The notes beneath the pieces are model-generated. The model searched no databases and was not told the origin of the DNA. It saw only the letters and a list, made by a program, of their open reading frames with translations. From Bacteroidota bacterium (GTDB lineage: Bacteria; Bacteroidota; Bacteroidia; Bacteroidales; VadinHA17): a DNA stretch of 34,249 nt. The stretch spans positions 1 through 34,249 of the forward strand of contig JAEYZD010000008.1 in NCBI GenBank assembly GCA_023430725.1. Direction: 5' to 3'. Positions within the stretch are counted from its first letter, which is position 1. Every line of letters begins with the position of its first letter. Positions 1 through 7,814 of the stretch are shown piece after piece. The position numbers were made by a program, and so were the translations under genes.

Positions 1-862
1 GGTGCGATGAGAGAGGGCCTGTCACAGGTTCAATGGCTCCGGACATTTTGCCAAGGTATCTCCTGACAGCCGCCTCATTGTAATGATCAAGAACCGGACC
101 GCTGGCACCGGGAGCTCCGTTTATTACCTCCATGAAGCCGCTTACCTGCACCAGCGCATAGAGTGAGTGGTTCCCTTCCGGCACGAAAAGCTCGAAATAC
201 TCCTCCCCGATCCTGTCTGAAAGATCAATAATCTCATCAGATGAAGAGAGCGGATCAGGAACAAGCATCAGTGAGAGCAGAGTATATTTCCTCCCTGTCC
301 ACGGCGAACTTACTGCAGGTCCTGCTTCCAGAAAGATCTCATCGTGCGAAACCGAATGACTGACAGGACCGGTCAGCTTTTTGACAGCTGTCACAACAAT
401 CTGAGACCACTCTTTCTCGGAGAGCTCTTCCGAGCCAAAGGGCCACCCTGATCCGACAATGAGATCACAGGCCATACCGAGCCTTTTCGTCTCCTCAAAG
501 GCCACCAGGAGCATAGCGCTCCACTCACTGCTGAGCCACCTGAGGGAAGGCCTTCCCAGATCATCTCCCTGAAAACGTGACGGGAAAGCCACCGGATTGA
601 TCTCAACGCCCCCTATTCCGGCGCTCTTCAGCAACCGGAGTTCCCTTACAAGCTCTCCGGGCTCAACCTTGTTGCCGTTCCACCACCACCTTACGAATGG
701 CCGGTACCCGGAGGAAGGATCACGGAACAGCTCATACAAGCCGCTGCCGGAAGAAGTCAATCCCGGTTCCGAAGGCGGGGAGGCAAGCAACGTCATCCGG
801 CCGGGCATCATCCACCACGCCGCGGCAAGAGTGCTTCCCGATATGAACCTCCTCCTATCCAT
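1..862 (-). CDS. GH106-like glycoside hydrolase (alpha-L-rhamnosidase type), 3' part cut by window edge
   Basis: An open frame runs on the minus strand from an ATG at 862 to the window edge with no stop, giving about 287 N-terminal residues. After a signal segment comes a block reading RPFVRWWWNGNKVEPGEL, then RELRLLKSAGIGGVEINP and later LGMACDLIVGSGWPFG. This arrangement is typical of the start of the large secreted GH106/rhamnosidase-like enzymes of Bacteroidota, which cleave terminal rhamnose from plant or microbial glycans. The N-terminus MDRRRFISGSTLAAAWW resembles a twin-arginine export signal. The ATG overlaps the last 8 bases of the upstream RNA ligase-family gene, so the two are probably co-transcribed. 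The catalytic region is not in the window. Family assignment is from recognised motifs only; substrate is unknown. Confidence 0.75.
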   Translation of the reverse strand, partial: MDRRRFISGSTLAAAWWMMPGRMTLLASPPSEPGLTSSGSGLYELFRDPSSGYRPFVRWWWNGNKVEPGELVRELRLLKSAGIGGVEINPVAFPSRFQGDDLGRPSLRWLSSEWSAMLLVAFEETKRLGMACDLIVGSGWPFGSEELSEKEWSQIVVTAVKKLTGPVSHSVSHDEIFLEAGPAVSSPWTGRKYTLLSLMLVPDPLSSSDEIIDLSDRIGEEYFELFVPEGNHSLYALVQVSGFMEVINGAPGASGPVLDHYNEAAVRRYLGKMSGAIEPVTGPLSSH

Positions 863-1415
863 CTGCCCGGAATGCAAACTCCCTGAATAGGTCCCAGTGT
901 CTTCCGTTATGCTTCATGAGAAAGAGACTGCTCACACTGAATGAACCGGTGAATTCCTTATCCTGATAATCAGGCCAGGCCTCCGCAAAGGCCTGCTTCG
1001 TAAGATCCCTGGTGGCGACAGTCATATGTGGCTGGACGCTCTTCATTATTTCGCTTTCGGCAAAACCAAGACTTCCCAAAAGAACCGGCCTCAGCCGCCT
1101 GTGGAGTCCAATTACAGGCTCCGGATTGACAAGCCTGATGAAGATGACCCTGGGAGCAAAGCACCCAAAACCTTCGAGGTGCACATCAAATGCCGTTTCA
1201 CCGGCTGCAAACAGGCTGAGTTCGTCAATAATGGCCTGTTCATCGGTCCGGGACCTCTTGAAGGGCATCTGCAAAGTAATGTGTGCAGGCGATTTCAATG
1301 CATGGCCTGCATTATATTCTGCCCTGAACCTCTCCTTGATCATGCGCACCCTCTTCCTGAGTTCCTCGCCGGGAACCAGGGCTATGAAGTAGAGATTGGC
1401 ATCATGATCATGCAT
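855..1415 (-). CDS. 2'-5' RNA ligase / cyclic phosphodiesterase family protein (LigT/ThpR-like)
   Basis: This 186-aa cytoplasmic protein has the two HxT motifs that define the 2H phosphoesterase superfamily: H45-I-T47 in SPAHITLQMPF and H130-M-T132 in QPHMTVATRDL. These residues line a symmetric active site that hydrolyses 2',3'-cyclic phosphates or related 2'-5' linkages. The length matches the family. It lies 5 bp downstream of nhaA and its stop overlaps the start of the GH106-like gene, so it sits inside a minus-strand operon with no evident functional link to either neighbour. The physiological substrate of bacterial members is poorly defined. The family call is firm; the exact activity is not. 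Confidence 0.88.
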   Translation of the reverse strand: MHDHDANLYFIALVPGEELRKRVRMIKERFRAEYNAGHALKSPAHITLQMPFKRSRTDEQAIIDELSLFAAGETAFDVHLEGFGCFAPRVIFIRLVNPEPVIGLHRRLRPVLLGSLGFAESEIMKSVQPHMTVATRDLTKQAFAEAWPDYQDKEFTGSFSVSSLFLMKHNGRHWDLFREFAFRADG

Positions 1416-1420
1416 GGGTC

Positions 1421-2734
1421 TCAGCTGGTAATGCCCTCCCCGTTTCTCTGCCAGAAGAACCTGAGTATCAGGTATCCCGCAATGCCGGACACCAGTGACC
1501 CGGCCATTATGCCGATCTTCGCCGAATCCATCAGTACGGCAGCGTCAGTAAACGCCAGGTTGGCAATGAACATTGACATGGTGAACCCAACCCCTGCAAG
1601 CATGGCCGTTCCGAAGATCTGTCCGAAATCGACTCCTGCCGGCAGGCTGGCTATCCTGAACTTCAGCCCTGCAAATGAGAAGAGGGCCACCCCGACTGTC
1701 TTTCCAATGAACAGGCTGACCGCAAGGCTGGTGATAAGCGGAATATCAGGATTCATGCCGGCGCTGAAGACAACCCCTGCATTGAAAAAGGCAAAGACAG
1801 GCATGATGAAGTAAGCCACCCAGCCATGCAACACATGCTCTATATGCTGCAGGGGCGACTGAACCTTTTCCGTCCACTGCTCAATATCATCTATCCTCTC
1901 AATCTGTTCAGGGGTCAGTAAGGGAGTCCGGTCAGAATCATGCTCCCGGAATTCATCGGCAATCCTGCACATCTCCACGGTAAACGTGTGTGCATCTGTC
2001 TTCTGTCTGAGCGGTACGGTAAATGCCAGCAGAACACCCGCAATAGTAGGGTGTATGCCGGACTTGAGAAACAGGTACCAGATAATTATTCCGCAGGCCA
2101 GGTGAAGGTACTTGGGAAACAGATTCTGCAGGTTCAGAGCCACCAGCAGCGCGAAAGGTATCACTGCCCAGAGAAGCATCATCCAGTCAATGGATGAACT
2201 GTAGAAAAGTGCGATAACTAGTACTGCTCCAATATCATCAATTATCGCAAACGCTGCAAGAAATACCTTGAGACCTACAGGCACCCTTTTGCCAAGCAGC
2301 TTCAGTATCGCCAGAGAAAAGGCTATGTCAGTCGCCATCGGTATGCCCCATCCGTGTGATGCTGCCGGGTCTCTGTTAAGAACCAGGTAGAAAATCACCG
2401 GAACAAGCATCCCTCCAAGCGCCGCAACAAGCGGCAGGGCAGCCTTCGAGGGGGAGTTAAGCTCCCCGATCATTAGCTCCCTCTTTATCTCAAGACCGAT
2501 CATGAAGAAGAAGATCGCCATCAACCCGTCATTGACCCAGAGCAGCAAAGGTTTTACAAGACTGAAGGTCCCTGCCTCGAACCCAAAACTGGTCTCCCTT
2601 AGCCTCTCATAGAAATCGCCCAATTGAGTGTTGGCAAATATCAGTGCAACAATGGTAGCACCGAATAACAGGATGCCTCCAAGGCTCTGTGACCGGTCAA
2701 ACTTCTGAAATGCTGTTAAGATGAGGCTTTTCAT
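1421..2734 (-). CDS. nhaA: Na+/H+ antiporter NhaA
   Basis: This 437-aa polytopic inner-membrane protein exchanges internal Na+ (or Li+) for external protons and supports pH and salt homeostasis. Diagnostic stretches are FFFMIGLEIKRELMIGEL early in the protein, ATDIAFSLAILKLLG, and AFAIIDDIGAVLVIA. The paired aspartates in the last correspond to the ion-binding pair (D163/D164 in E. coli), and the Asp in ATDIAF matches D133. A GFTMSMFIANLAF segment near the C-terminus is also typical. It is about 50 residues longer than the E. coli protein, with an extra hydrophilic stretch in the middle (RIDDIEQWTEKVQSPLQHIEH), a form common in Bacteroidota. It starts 21 bp after a small lipoprotein gene and ends 5 bp before the RNA ligase-family gene. 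Confidence 0.96.
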   Translation of the reverse strand: MKSLILTAFQKFDRSQSLGGILLFGATIVALIFANTQLGDFYERLRETSFGFEAGTFSLVKPLLLWVNDGLMAIFFFMIGLEIKRELMIGELNSPSKAALPLVAALGGMLVPVIFYLVLNRDPAASHGWGIPMATDIAFSLAILKLLGKRVPVGLKVFLAAFAIIDDIGAVLVIALFYSSSIDWMMLLWAVIPFALLVALNLQNLFPKYLHLACGIIIWYLFLKSGIHPTIAGVLLAFTVPLRQKTDAHTFTVEMCRIADEFREHDSDRTPLLTPEQIERIDDIEQWTEKVQSPLQHIEHVLHGWVAYFIMPVFAFFNAGVVFSAGMNPDIPLITSLAVSLFIGKTVGVALFSFAGLKFRIASLPAGVDFGQIFGTAMLAGVGFTMSMFIANLAFTDAAVLMDSAKIGIMAGSLVSGIAGYLILRFFWQRNGEGITS

Positions 2735-2755
2735 TTATCAAGATTTCCTGCCAGG

Positions 2756-3154
2756 CTACTCAAACCACGTCTTTATAAACACTTCGCGGTCATGCTGCAG
2801 ATCAGTTGCCCTGTATGTTACAGCTGAATCATTCTCAAGAATATAAACCCAGTAACCTGAAACAATTCCGGGGCTGTAAAACACCCTACGGAGATATAGC
2901 CTGTCTCCGGCTTCAAAATCACATTTTTTCCCGTATGCTGAAATCTTTCCGAACTGGTTCTCAAGTGTGGTCTTGATCCAGATTATATTCGGACCCTCGT
3001 AGTTCTCCGGTCCCGTTTGACGGTACTCTATGAAATCGCCCACATACTTCCTGGTCACTATCAGGTTATCCTCCGTAACTGCGGAAGAACTCTTCCTCAG
3101 AGGGCTGCAGGATGCCACAAAGGCTACAAGCATCAGTAACAGTGCTCTTTTCAT
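2756..3154 (-). CDS. Small lipoprotein of unknown function
   Basis: This is a 132-aa protein I do not recognise. It starts MKRALLLMLVAFVASCSPL, a short signal peptide with a lipobox (VASC) and Cys16, so it is probably an inner- or outer-membrane lipoprotein of roughly 117 residues after cleavage. The mature part is mixed alpha/beta in appearance, with aromatic residues (YLRRVFYSPGIVSGYWVYI) and an acidic tail ending KTWFE, and no recognisable catalytic motif. The gene lies 66 bp after the 794-aa secreted protein and 21 bp before nhaA on the same strand, so it is likely part of the operon. A link to NhaA cannot be inferred from position alone. Confidence 0.8.
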   Translation of the reverse strand: MKRALLLMLVAFVASCSPLRKSSSAVTEDNLIVTRKYVGDFIEYRQTGPENYEGPNIIWIKTTLENQFGKISAYGKKCDFEAGDRLYLRRVFYSPGIVSGYWVYILENDSAVTYRATDLQHDREVFIKTWFE

Positions 3155-3220
3155 CTGTTTACCGGTTAGTCCGACATTTGCACGGATCTCCCCCGGGGAG
3201 AGAACGGCCTGATAAAGTTA

Positions 3221-5605
3221 CTAATTTTTTGTGACCCTGAAGGGGATAACTTTTCTTCCGCGCCTGCCGTCAGTGGTTGTGCATTCCGCGATCACGAAAT
3301 ACTCCCCGGCCTCATCTGAAGTCCAGAACTCCACGGCTGCCTCCCCTCCTGACCCTGTCCTGACAGAAGGATTCCAGTAAAGGGTGTTGCGGTAATCCGG
3401 TATCCTGCTGAGCCTGAGTGAATCAGTTGAATAATCAGGCGCATAGATATCGTAGCTGTCAAGCAGCATATCGTATTCCTGTCTTAAAACCGACCGGTCA
3501 AACTCCATTGAGCTCAGATCTCCCTTGTGCGATACAATGTTGATTATTCCGTCTGTCACGATGTCGCCCGTGAAATACCTTACGCTCAGTACCTCAACCT
3601 TCTCAATGAGGGATGAAGGGATGTCAAGCAGCTTATCGAGGTTATAAACCGGCACCCCGTCAAGTATTACAAGAGGCGGTGAACTGAATGTCATGCCGGG
3701 ATAACGGTTTGTCAGGGAGAGGGAAAGATTCTCTTCTCTTCCGCTTGACGTAAGACCAGGTACAAGCTCCTTGAACACCTCCCTCAGGGTGGAGAGCTGT
3801 ATAAATTCTGAAAGTATTACAGTCCTGTCTGGCTTGCCGAAGAATCCCGGAAAGGTTCCGCTGAACAGCCTTACGCTCCGCTTCCGGAGGAAAGGATCAT
3901 ATATGTTACTGACCTGCATGCTTACTATGGCATCATTCAGCTCCTTCAGTCTTGTCGTATCAGGATAGTACGGACCGGGTACCTGCCTGAGTCTCATCTC
4001 AAAAAGGAACGGGTCATTCAGATCGATGTAATAACCTCTTTCCCCCGGCTTAAGCCTTTGAATAACGATCTCCTTCCTGCCGTATTCCATTACAGGGAAA
4101 CTGAAACGCCCCTTGCTGTCACTCCTTGTAAAGGTGACCCTGGCTGACCTGCCAACAATTGACAGTGTAAGGTCCTCTCCTGCAAGCGGCTCATCCGTTT
4201 CACTGTCCCTGACAACACCCGAGATAAGATGCCCCTCAGGTTCGGGAAGATATACCATTTCCCCCTGTGCGGCTGATGGACCGCGAAGATCTCCGTTCTC
4301 TTCGCTGAAGATCAGGTAATCATTGATGTCCGGCAGATCCATCTCCGTTTTGAAAGCCTGGACCGACGGATACTGCAGGTTACGTGCGAGTTCGTTGAAA
4401 CGGCCCTCATTTACAAGCACCGGTTTCACTACTGATACTGAAATGACTCCCGGTAACGGGTTTCCGTTACCATCGGTAATCTTCAGAGTGACCCCTGTCT
4501 TACTACGCACGCCGGGTGCGGCAGAGCTCATGCTGACATCCATTAGAAGCCCCGCAACAGACGAATGATAATACCATCTGGAGGCAAGCTCACGTCCCTG
4601 CATATCGGACACTGTGATCCTTGCCAGCCCCTCCGGCAGGCTTCCTCCTTCAAATGTCACCTCCAGACTCCCGGCAGCATAGGCCTCCTTCACTGTAGGT
4701 GAATAACTTACAGGTGCATAGACCACTTTCACCATACCAGGTGTGAAGCCTGCACTGGCCACAAGGCGAAGTACCACTCCGCCGTTACTCCCCTGCGGTC
4801 CCGGATGAAATGTCAGTCCTGCAACCTGCACCCGCGGCATCTCAAAGCGTCTTCCCGCTCCCGTCCTGTCAGTGGTGATCAGGCTTAGCGGACCCCCATC
4901 AGGAGGTGTAAGGGTGAAAACTGCGGCCCCGTGCCTGTCAGTGGTGAAAACCGCTGCCGTATCACCCGATGCCGTCAGAACCGTGCCCCGCGTAACAACC
5001 GGATCGCCGGTTTCATTGAAGCACCTGACTCCTGTCCGGCACTCAAGCCCTGCAACCAGGGAACCTGTCTCAGGATAAAACACCACGCTGTCAGCCTGGT
5101 GGTCAGACGGGGGTATCTTTATAGAGGCCAGGCTCCTGAAAGGGTTTATGACTGTAATCATCCGGTAGGCAAACAGGGCTTGCGGATAGTTCTTCATGAG
5201 GCTTGTGAAAGACCTTATGAAATAGTTCCCCGTGCGAAGGGTATCAGGTATCCTGAATGACCCTGCCCCCGTGAAACCGTCAGTGCCGGCCCTGACCTGC
5301 ACAACCGCTGTCTTGTAGCTGTCAAGAAGGTCAACGTAAACAACCCTGCTGAATGTGCCCGGTGTGTGGGTAAGGCGCCCAACCTGCGTTACACTGAACA
5401 AAACCTCCTCCCCGGCAACATAGATGTCCCTGTCAGTCACCAGGCGAATCTCCTCCGGATTCATCAGAACATTCCCCGATACTCTTCCTTCCGCCACAGA
5501 TCCCTGTCCGCAAAGCGAAACCGGCAGCATAACCGTTGCCATAATCAGGTACAGCGATTTCTTCAGAAGTCGGGAAATGCTATTATTTAAACCGGGCAGT
5601 GTCAT
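3221..5605 (-). CDS. Secreted MG2 / carboxypeptidase-regulatory / TonB-plug-like protein (794 aa)
   Basis: A signal segment (about residues 12-33, ending VSLCGQG) is followed by a macroglobulin-like MG2 region at roughly 50-145, seen in RLVTDRDIYVAGEEVLFSV and TLRTGNYFIRSFTSLM. A carboxypeptidase-regulatory-like beta domain follows in the middle (GVVRDSETDEPLAGEDLTL). Near 595-696 is a piece resembling a TonB receptor plug (ILDGVPVYNLDKLLDIP, then VTDGIINIVSHKGD). There is no beta-barrel after the plug-like part, so this is not a complete receptor. Proteins of this architecture occur in Bacteroidota and are presumed to be periplasmic or surface partners of TonB systems; function is unproven. 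It begins 12 bp after the DUF4249 gene, so the two are almost certainly co-transcribed. Confidence 0.8.
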   Translation of the reverse strand: MTLPGLNNSISRLLKKSLYLIMATVMLPVSLCGQGSVAEGRVSGNVLMNPEEIRLVTDRDIYVAGEEVLFSVTQVGRLTHTPGTFSRVVYVDLLDSYKTAVVQVRAGTDGFTGAGSFRIPDTLRTGNYFIRSFTSLMKNYPQALFAYRMITVINPFRSLASIKIPPSDHQADSVVFYPETGSLVAGLECRTGVRCFNETGDPVVTRGTVLTASGDTAAVFTTDRHGAAVFTLTPPDGGPLSLITTDRTGAGRRFEMPRVQVAGLTFHPGPQGSNGGVVLRLVASAGFTPGMVKVVYAPVSYSPTVKEAYAAGSLEVTFEGGSLPEGLARITVSDMQGRELASRWYYHSSVAGLLMDVSMSSAAPGVRSKTGVTLKITDGNGNPLPGVISVSVVKPVLVNEGRFNELARNLQYPSVQAFKTEMDLPDINDYLIFSEENGDLRGPSAAQGEMVYLPEPEGHLISGVVRDSETDEPLAGEDLTLSIVGRSARVTFTRSDSKGRFSFPVMEYGRKEIVIQRLKPGERGYYIDLNDPFLFEMRLRQVPGPYYPDTTRLKELNDAIVSMQVSNIYDPFLRKRSVRLFSGTFPGFFGKPDRTVILSEFIQLSTLREVFKELVPGLTSSGREENLSLSLTNRYPGMTFSSPPLVILDGVPVYNLDKLLDIPSSLIEKVEVLSVRYFTGDIVTDGIINIVSHKGDLSSMEFDRSVLRQEYDMLLDSYDIYAPDYSTDSLRLSRIPDYRNTLYWNPSVRTGSGGEAAVEFWTSDEAGEYFVIAECTTTDGRRGRKVIPFRVTKN

Positions 5606-5617
5606 CCGTTTCTTGTC

Positions 5618-6841
5618 TTAATCGAGGTCCTCCCAGAACCATGGCTTGTCAAGGCTGCCTCTCAATGTGCAGTCAGCACAGTAAGGCTTTACAAAGATCA
5701 GCCGGAACAGTGCATTGTTGTTATCATAGATCGGCGCCACAAAAGCATAGCCTGAATTCAGGAATGCAGCATAAATCTCATTGAATGTAAATCCTTCCCC
5801 GGGAGAGGTCGAGGGATAGTCAATCTCTCCCTTCTCCTGCCTGTCACATTCATAGCGGTACAAAGGAATATCAAGGGCTGCCGCTTCACCGAGGGTGACG
5901 TAGGTACGCTTGTGCTTCACCCCTGAAACCTGGAAGTACCCTATCACCAGGTCATCCGGATCAGAGATATTCCTTATATTGCTGAAAACCTGGAACGGCT
6001 GCTTGTCAAAAATATCCCCGCCGGCCTCGTTGATCTCAGTCATCAGATGCCAGAATTCATACTCCTCAGGAGACAGCGACATCTGTTTCACATCCAGGCA
6101 ATACTGAATCATAAGCCTGTCACTTTCATCCGACGCTAAGAAGAGCACCGGCTTCATGATGAAATCCCCGATGTGTCCGGAAACAGTGTTCTCAATGTCA
6201 ATGATATCAGAGCGGGTATGGGCATAGCAGGTACGGTTGATCGTTTGCAGCGGTACAATGGTTGAATCATTGAAATACCTGAAAATTGCCGGATCGGGAA
6301 CCGAGAACTTCCACCACTCCTCATATGACCAGCGATAGTAGCTTCCCGGCTCTTCATCCTTCGTATCAATGTAAAAGGAAATGCCCTCACGGAACTGACC
6401 CGTCTGCTCAGAAAAAACCTGGTCAACACTGTAGTATAAGCTGTCAATATCCGGCACGGGACGCATCAGGCACGGACTTGATTCATACGTTTTACCGTCC
6501 ATGGTCTCAATGGCAAGCTGATAGGTCCTGCCAACCTCCGCCCTGAATGTGATAGTGTCAGTATGGTAGTTGCCCGGACTTCTCTCCGCAAGCAGTGCAA
6601 TAGTACCAAGATCGTCGGTGATCGTAACGGTTGCCCCGGAGACCATTTGCGGATCACTGTCAGGATAAAGCGTGGTGCGTGTCAGACGCACATAGCTTGA
6701 GGTTATCTCATCAGTTAAAAGCGCGTCAACAACAAGACGTGATTCAAAGGCCTTCAGCTGCGGCGTATAGGGATCAATGCATGTCACCGTCGAAAAGGAT
6801 ATGACTAACGCAAAAATGATCCTGTGCCATCTTTTAATCAT
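5618..6841 (-). CDS. DUF4249 domain lipoprotein
   Basis: The protein (407 aa from ATG 6841) starts MIKRWHRIIFALVISFSTVTCIDPYTP. The Cys-Ile-Asp-Pro-Tyr-Thr-Pro start of the mature part, the following RLVVDALLTDE, and the C-terminal CADCTLRGSLDKPWFW are typical of DUF4249, a Bacteroidota family of surface-exposed lipoproteins usually encoded beside TonB-dependent receptors. The lipobox (TVTC) is weak, but a cysteine at 21 in a hydrophobic signal supports lipidation. The frame extends to a TTG at 6895, but that codon overlaps a Bacteroidota -7 box on the same strand, so I chose 6841. The gene diverges from the TonB receptor locus beginning at 7032, an unusual arrangement for this pair. A role in binding a substrate for the receptor is inference. 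Confidence 0.88.
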   Translation of the reverse strand: MIKRWHRIIFALVISFSTVTCIDPYTPQLKAFESRLVVDALLTDEITSSYVRLTRTTLYPDSDPQMVSGATVTITDDLGTIALLAERSPGNYHTDTITFRAEVGRTYQLAIETMDGKTYESSPCLMRPVPDIDSLYYSVDQVFSEQTGQFREGISFYIDTKDEEPGSYYRWSYEEWWKFSVPDPAIFRYFNDSTIVPLQTINRTCYAHTRSDIIDIENTVSGHIGDFIMKPVLFLASDESDRLMIQYCLDVKQMSLSPEEYEFWHLMTEINEAGGDIFDKQPFQVFSNIRNISDPDDLVIGYFQVSGVKHKRTYVTLGEAAALDIPLYRYECDRQEKGEIDYPSTSPGEGFTFNEIYAAFLNSGYAFVAPIYDNNNALFRLIFVKPYCADCTLRGSLDKPWFWEDLD

Positions 6842-6892
6842 GGTCCTTCGCAGTATTGTCAGTCCGGTTGTAGTTAGATTCTGAAGAATTGA

Positions 6893-6900
6893 CAAAAATA
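6893..6900 (-). promoter_or_regulatory. Candidate Bacteroidota -7 element for the DUF4249 operon
   Basis: On the minus strand these bases read TATTTTTG, an exact match to the Bacteroidota -7 consensus TAnnTTTG. Transcription would start a few bases downstream and give a leader of about 45 bases before the ATG at 6841. I do not see a clear TTTG -33 element at the usual spacing, so the call rests on one short motif in the right place. Confidence 0.42.
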
Positions 6901-7031
6901 GAACTTAATCGCTCCCCGGTATCACGATTCTCAGAAAAATAAGGCGATGCAAACATTAAAATATGTTAACTGCCCTGCAAATAGAAATAATATTTGTTAT
7001 TTCGGCATTGCTTTTAGCCTCCTGATCTGAA

Positions 7032-7814
7032 ATGAAAAAAACATACCTGCTGGTACTTCTCTTAAGCCTTACTTTACATGGGTATCCGCAACAGGGAACC
7101 ACCGTCACTGAAAACAGGAGGCCGGGCCCGTTTGCAACTGCAGAAACTGCCAGGAGAGAATTGCTTGACAGTATCTATGCAGTCCGTACCGGTACAACCC
7201 ACGCCTTCATCAACGGCACAGAATACTACCCCTATCACTACCGGGCTAAAAACAAACCACTCCTTTTCTACGGCACGGATCGCACATCTGAAATAATCGT
7301 CAACGGAAGAAGATACGATGGCCTCGTCCTTCAGTATGACACCTTCACCGATGAGGTTATCTTTTCAGAGGTGGACAACAATTTCGGTCAGAACCGCTAT
7401 AATATTTCAATCACCCGTGACTTCATCGGCGGCTTCACCCTGTTCTTCAGGACTGACACCATGAGATTCAGGTACCTAAATGATAACGAAACCAGCGGTG
7501 AGATTCCTGCCGGATTCTACGAAATGGCCTATGAAGGGCCGACAAGATACATAATCAGACACCGGGCAGTTGTGCATCAACGCAACGGAATCGACGAATA
7601 TTACTACTCTCCCATAGGCTATATCAAAACCCCGTCGGGATACACCAGGGTAACATCCGGCGGTAAACTGGCGAAGCAGTTCGGCCCTGAATCAGAATTG
7701 ATGAAAAAAATAATTGATCAGCGCAGGACAAAGCTTCGCAAGGCGAATAAAAGACAGATAGTTAATATCTTGCAATCTTTTGACAATCAACGCGGGACCG
7801 CCCGGGAATTATGA
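7032..7814 (+). CDS. Secreted protein of unknown function upstream of TonB receptor
   Basis: This 260-aa protein is not one I recognise. It has a clear Sec signal peptide (MKKTYLLVLLLSLTLHGYPQ) and no lipobox cysteine, so it should be periplasmic or outside the cell. The body is rich in Tyr, Phe and Thr in alternating patterns (HAFINGTEYYPYHY, GFTLFFRTDTMRFRYL, NGIDEYYYSPIGYIKT) that suggest beta structure. The C-terminus turns basic (QRRTKLRKANKRQ). There are no obvious catalytic motifs. Its stop overlaps the start of the downstream TonB-dependent receptor by 4 bp, so the two are translationally coupled and probably act in the same uptake process. It also diverges from the DUF4249 gene across a 190-bp gap between start codons. 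Confidence 0.85.
   Translation: MKKTYLLVLLLSLTLHGYPQQGTTVTENRRPGPFATAETARRELLDSIYAVRTGTTHAFINGTEYYPYHYRAKNKPLLFYGTDRTSEIIVNGRRYDGLVLQYDTFTDEVIFSEVDNNFGQNRYNISITRDFIGGFTLFFRTDTMRFRYLNDNETSGEIPAGFYEMAYEGPTRYIIRHRAVVHQRNGIDEYYYSPIGYIKTPSGYTRVTSGGKLAKQFGPESELMKKIIDQRRTKLRKANKRQIVNILQSFDNQRGTAREL

Noticed and set aside
1026..1814. A 262-codon plus-strand open frame
   Set aside because: It lies antisense to the RNA ligase-family gene and nhaA, both of which have clear family motifs. Its translation shows no recognisable domain.
3187..3201. Near-palindrome TCTCCCCCGGGGAGA between the 794-aa and small lipoprotein genes
   Set aside because: It has no loop room for a stable hairpin terminator and no T-tract. 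It might bind a protein, but there is no second copy to support an operator.
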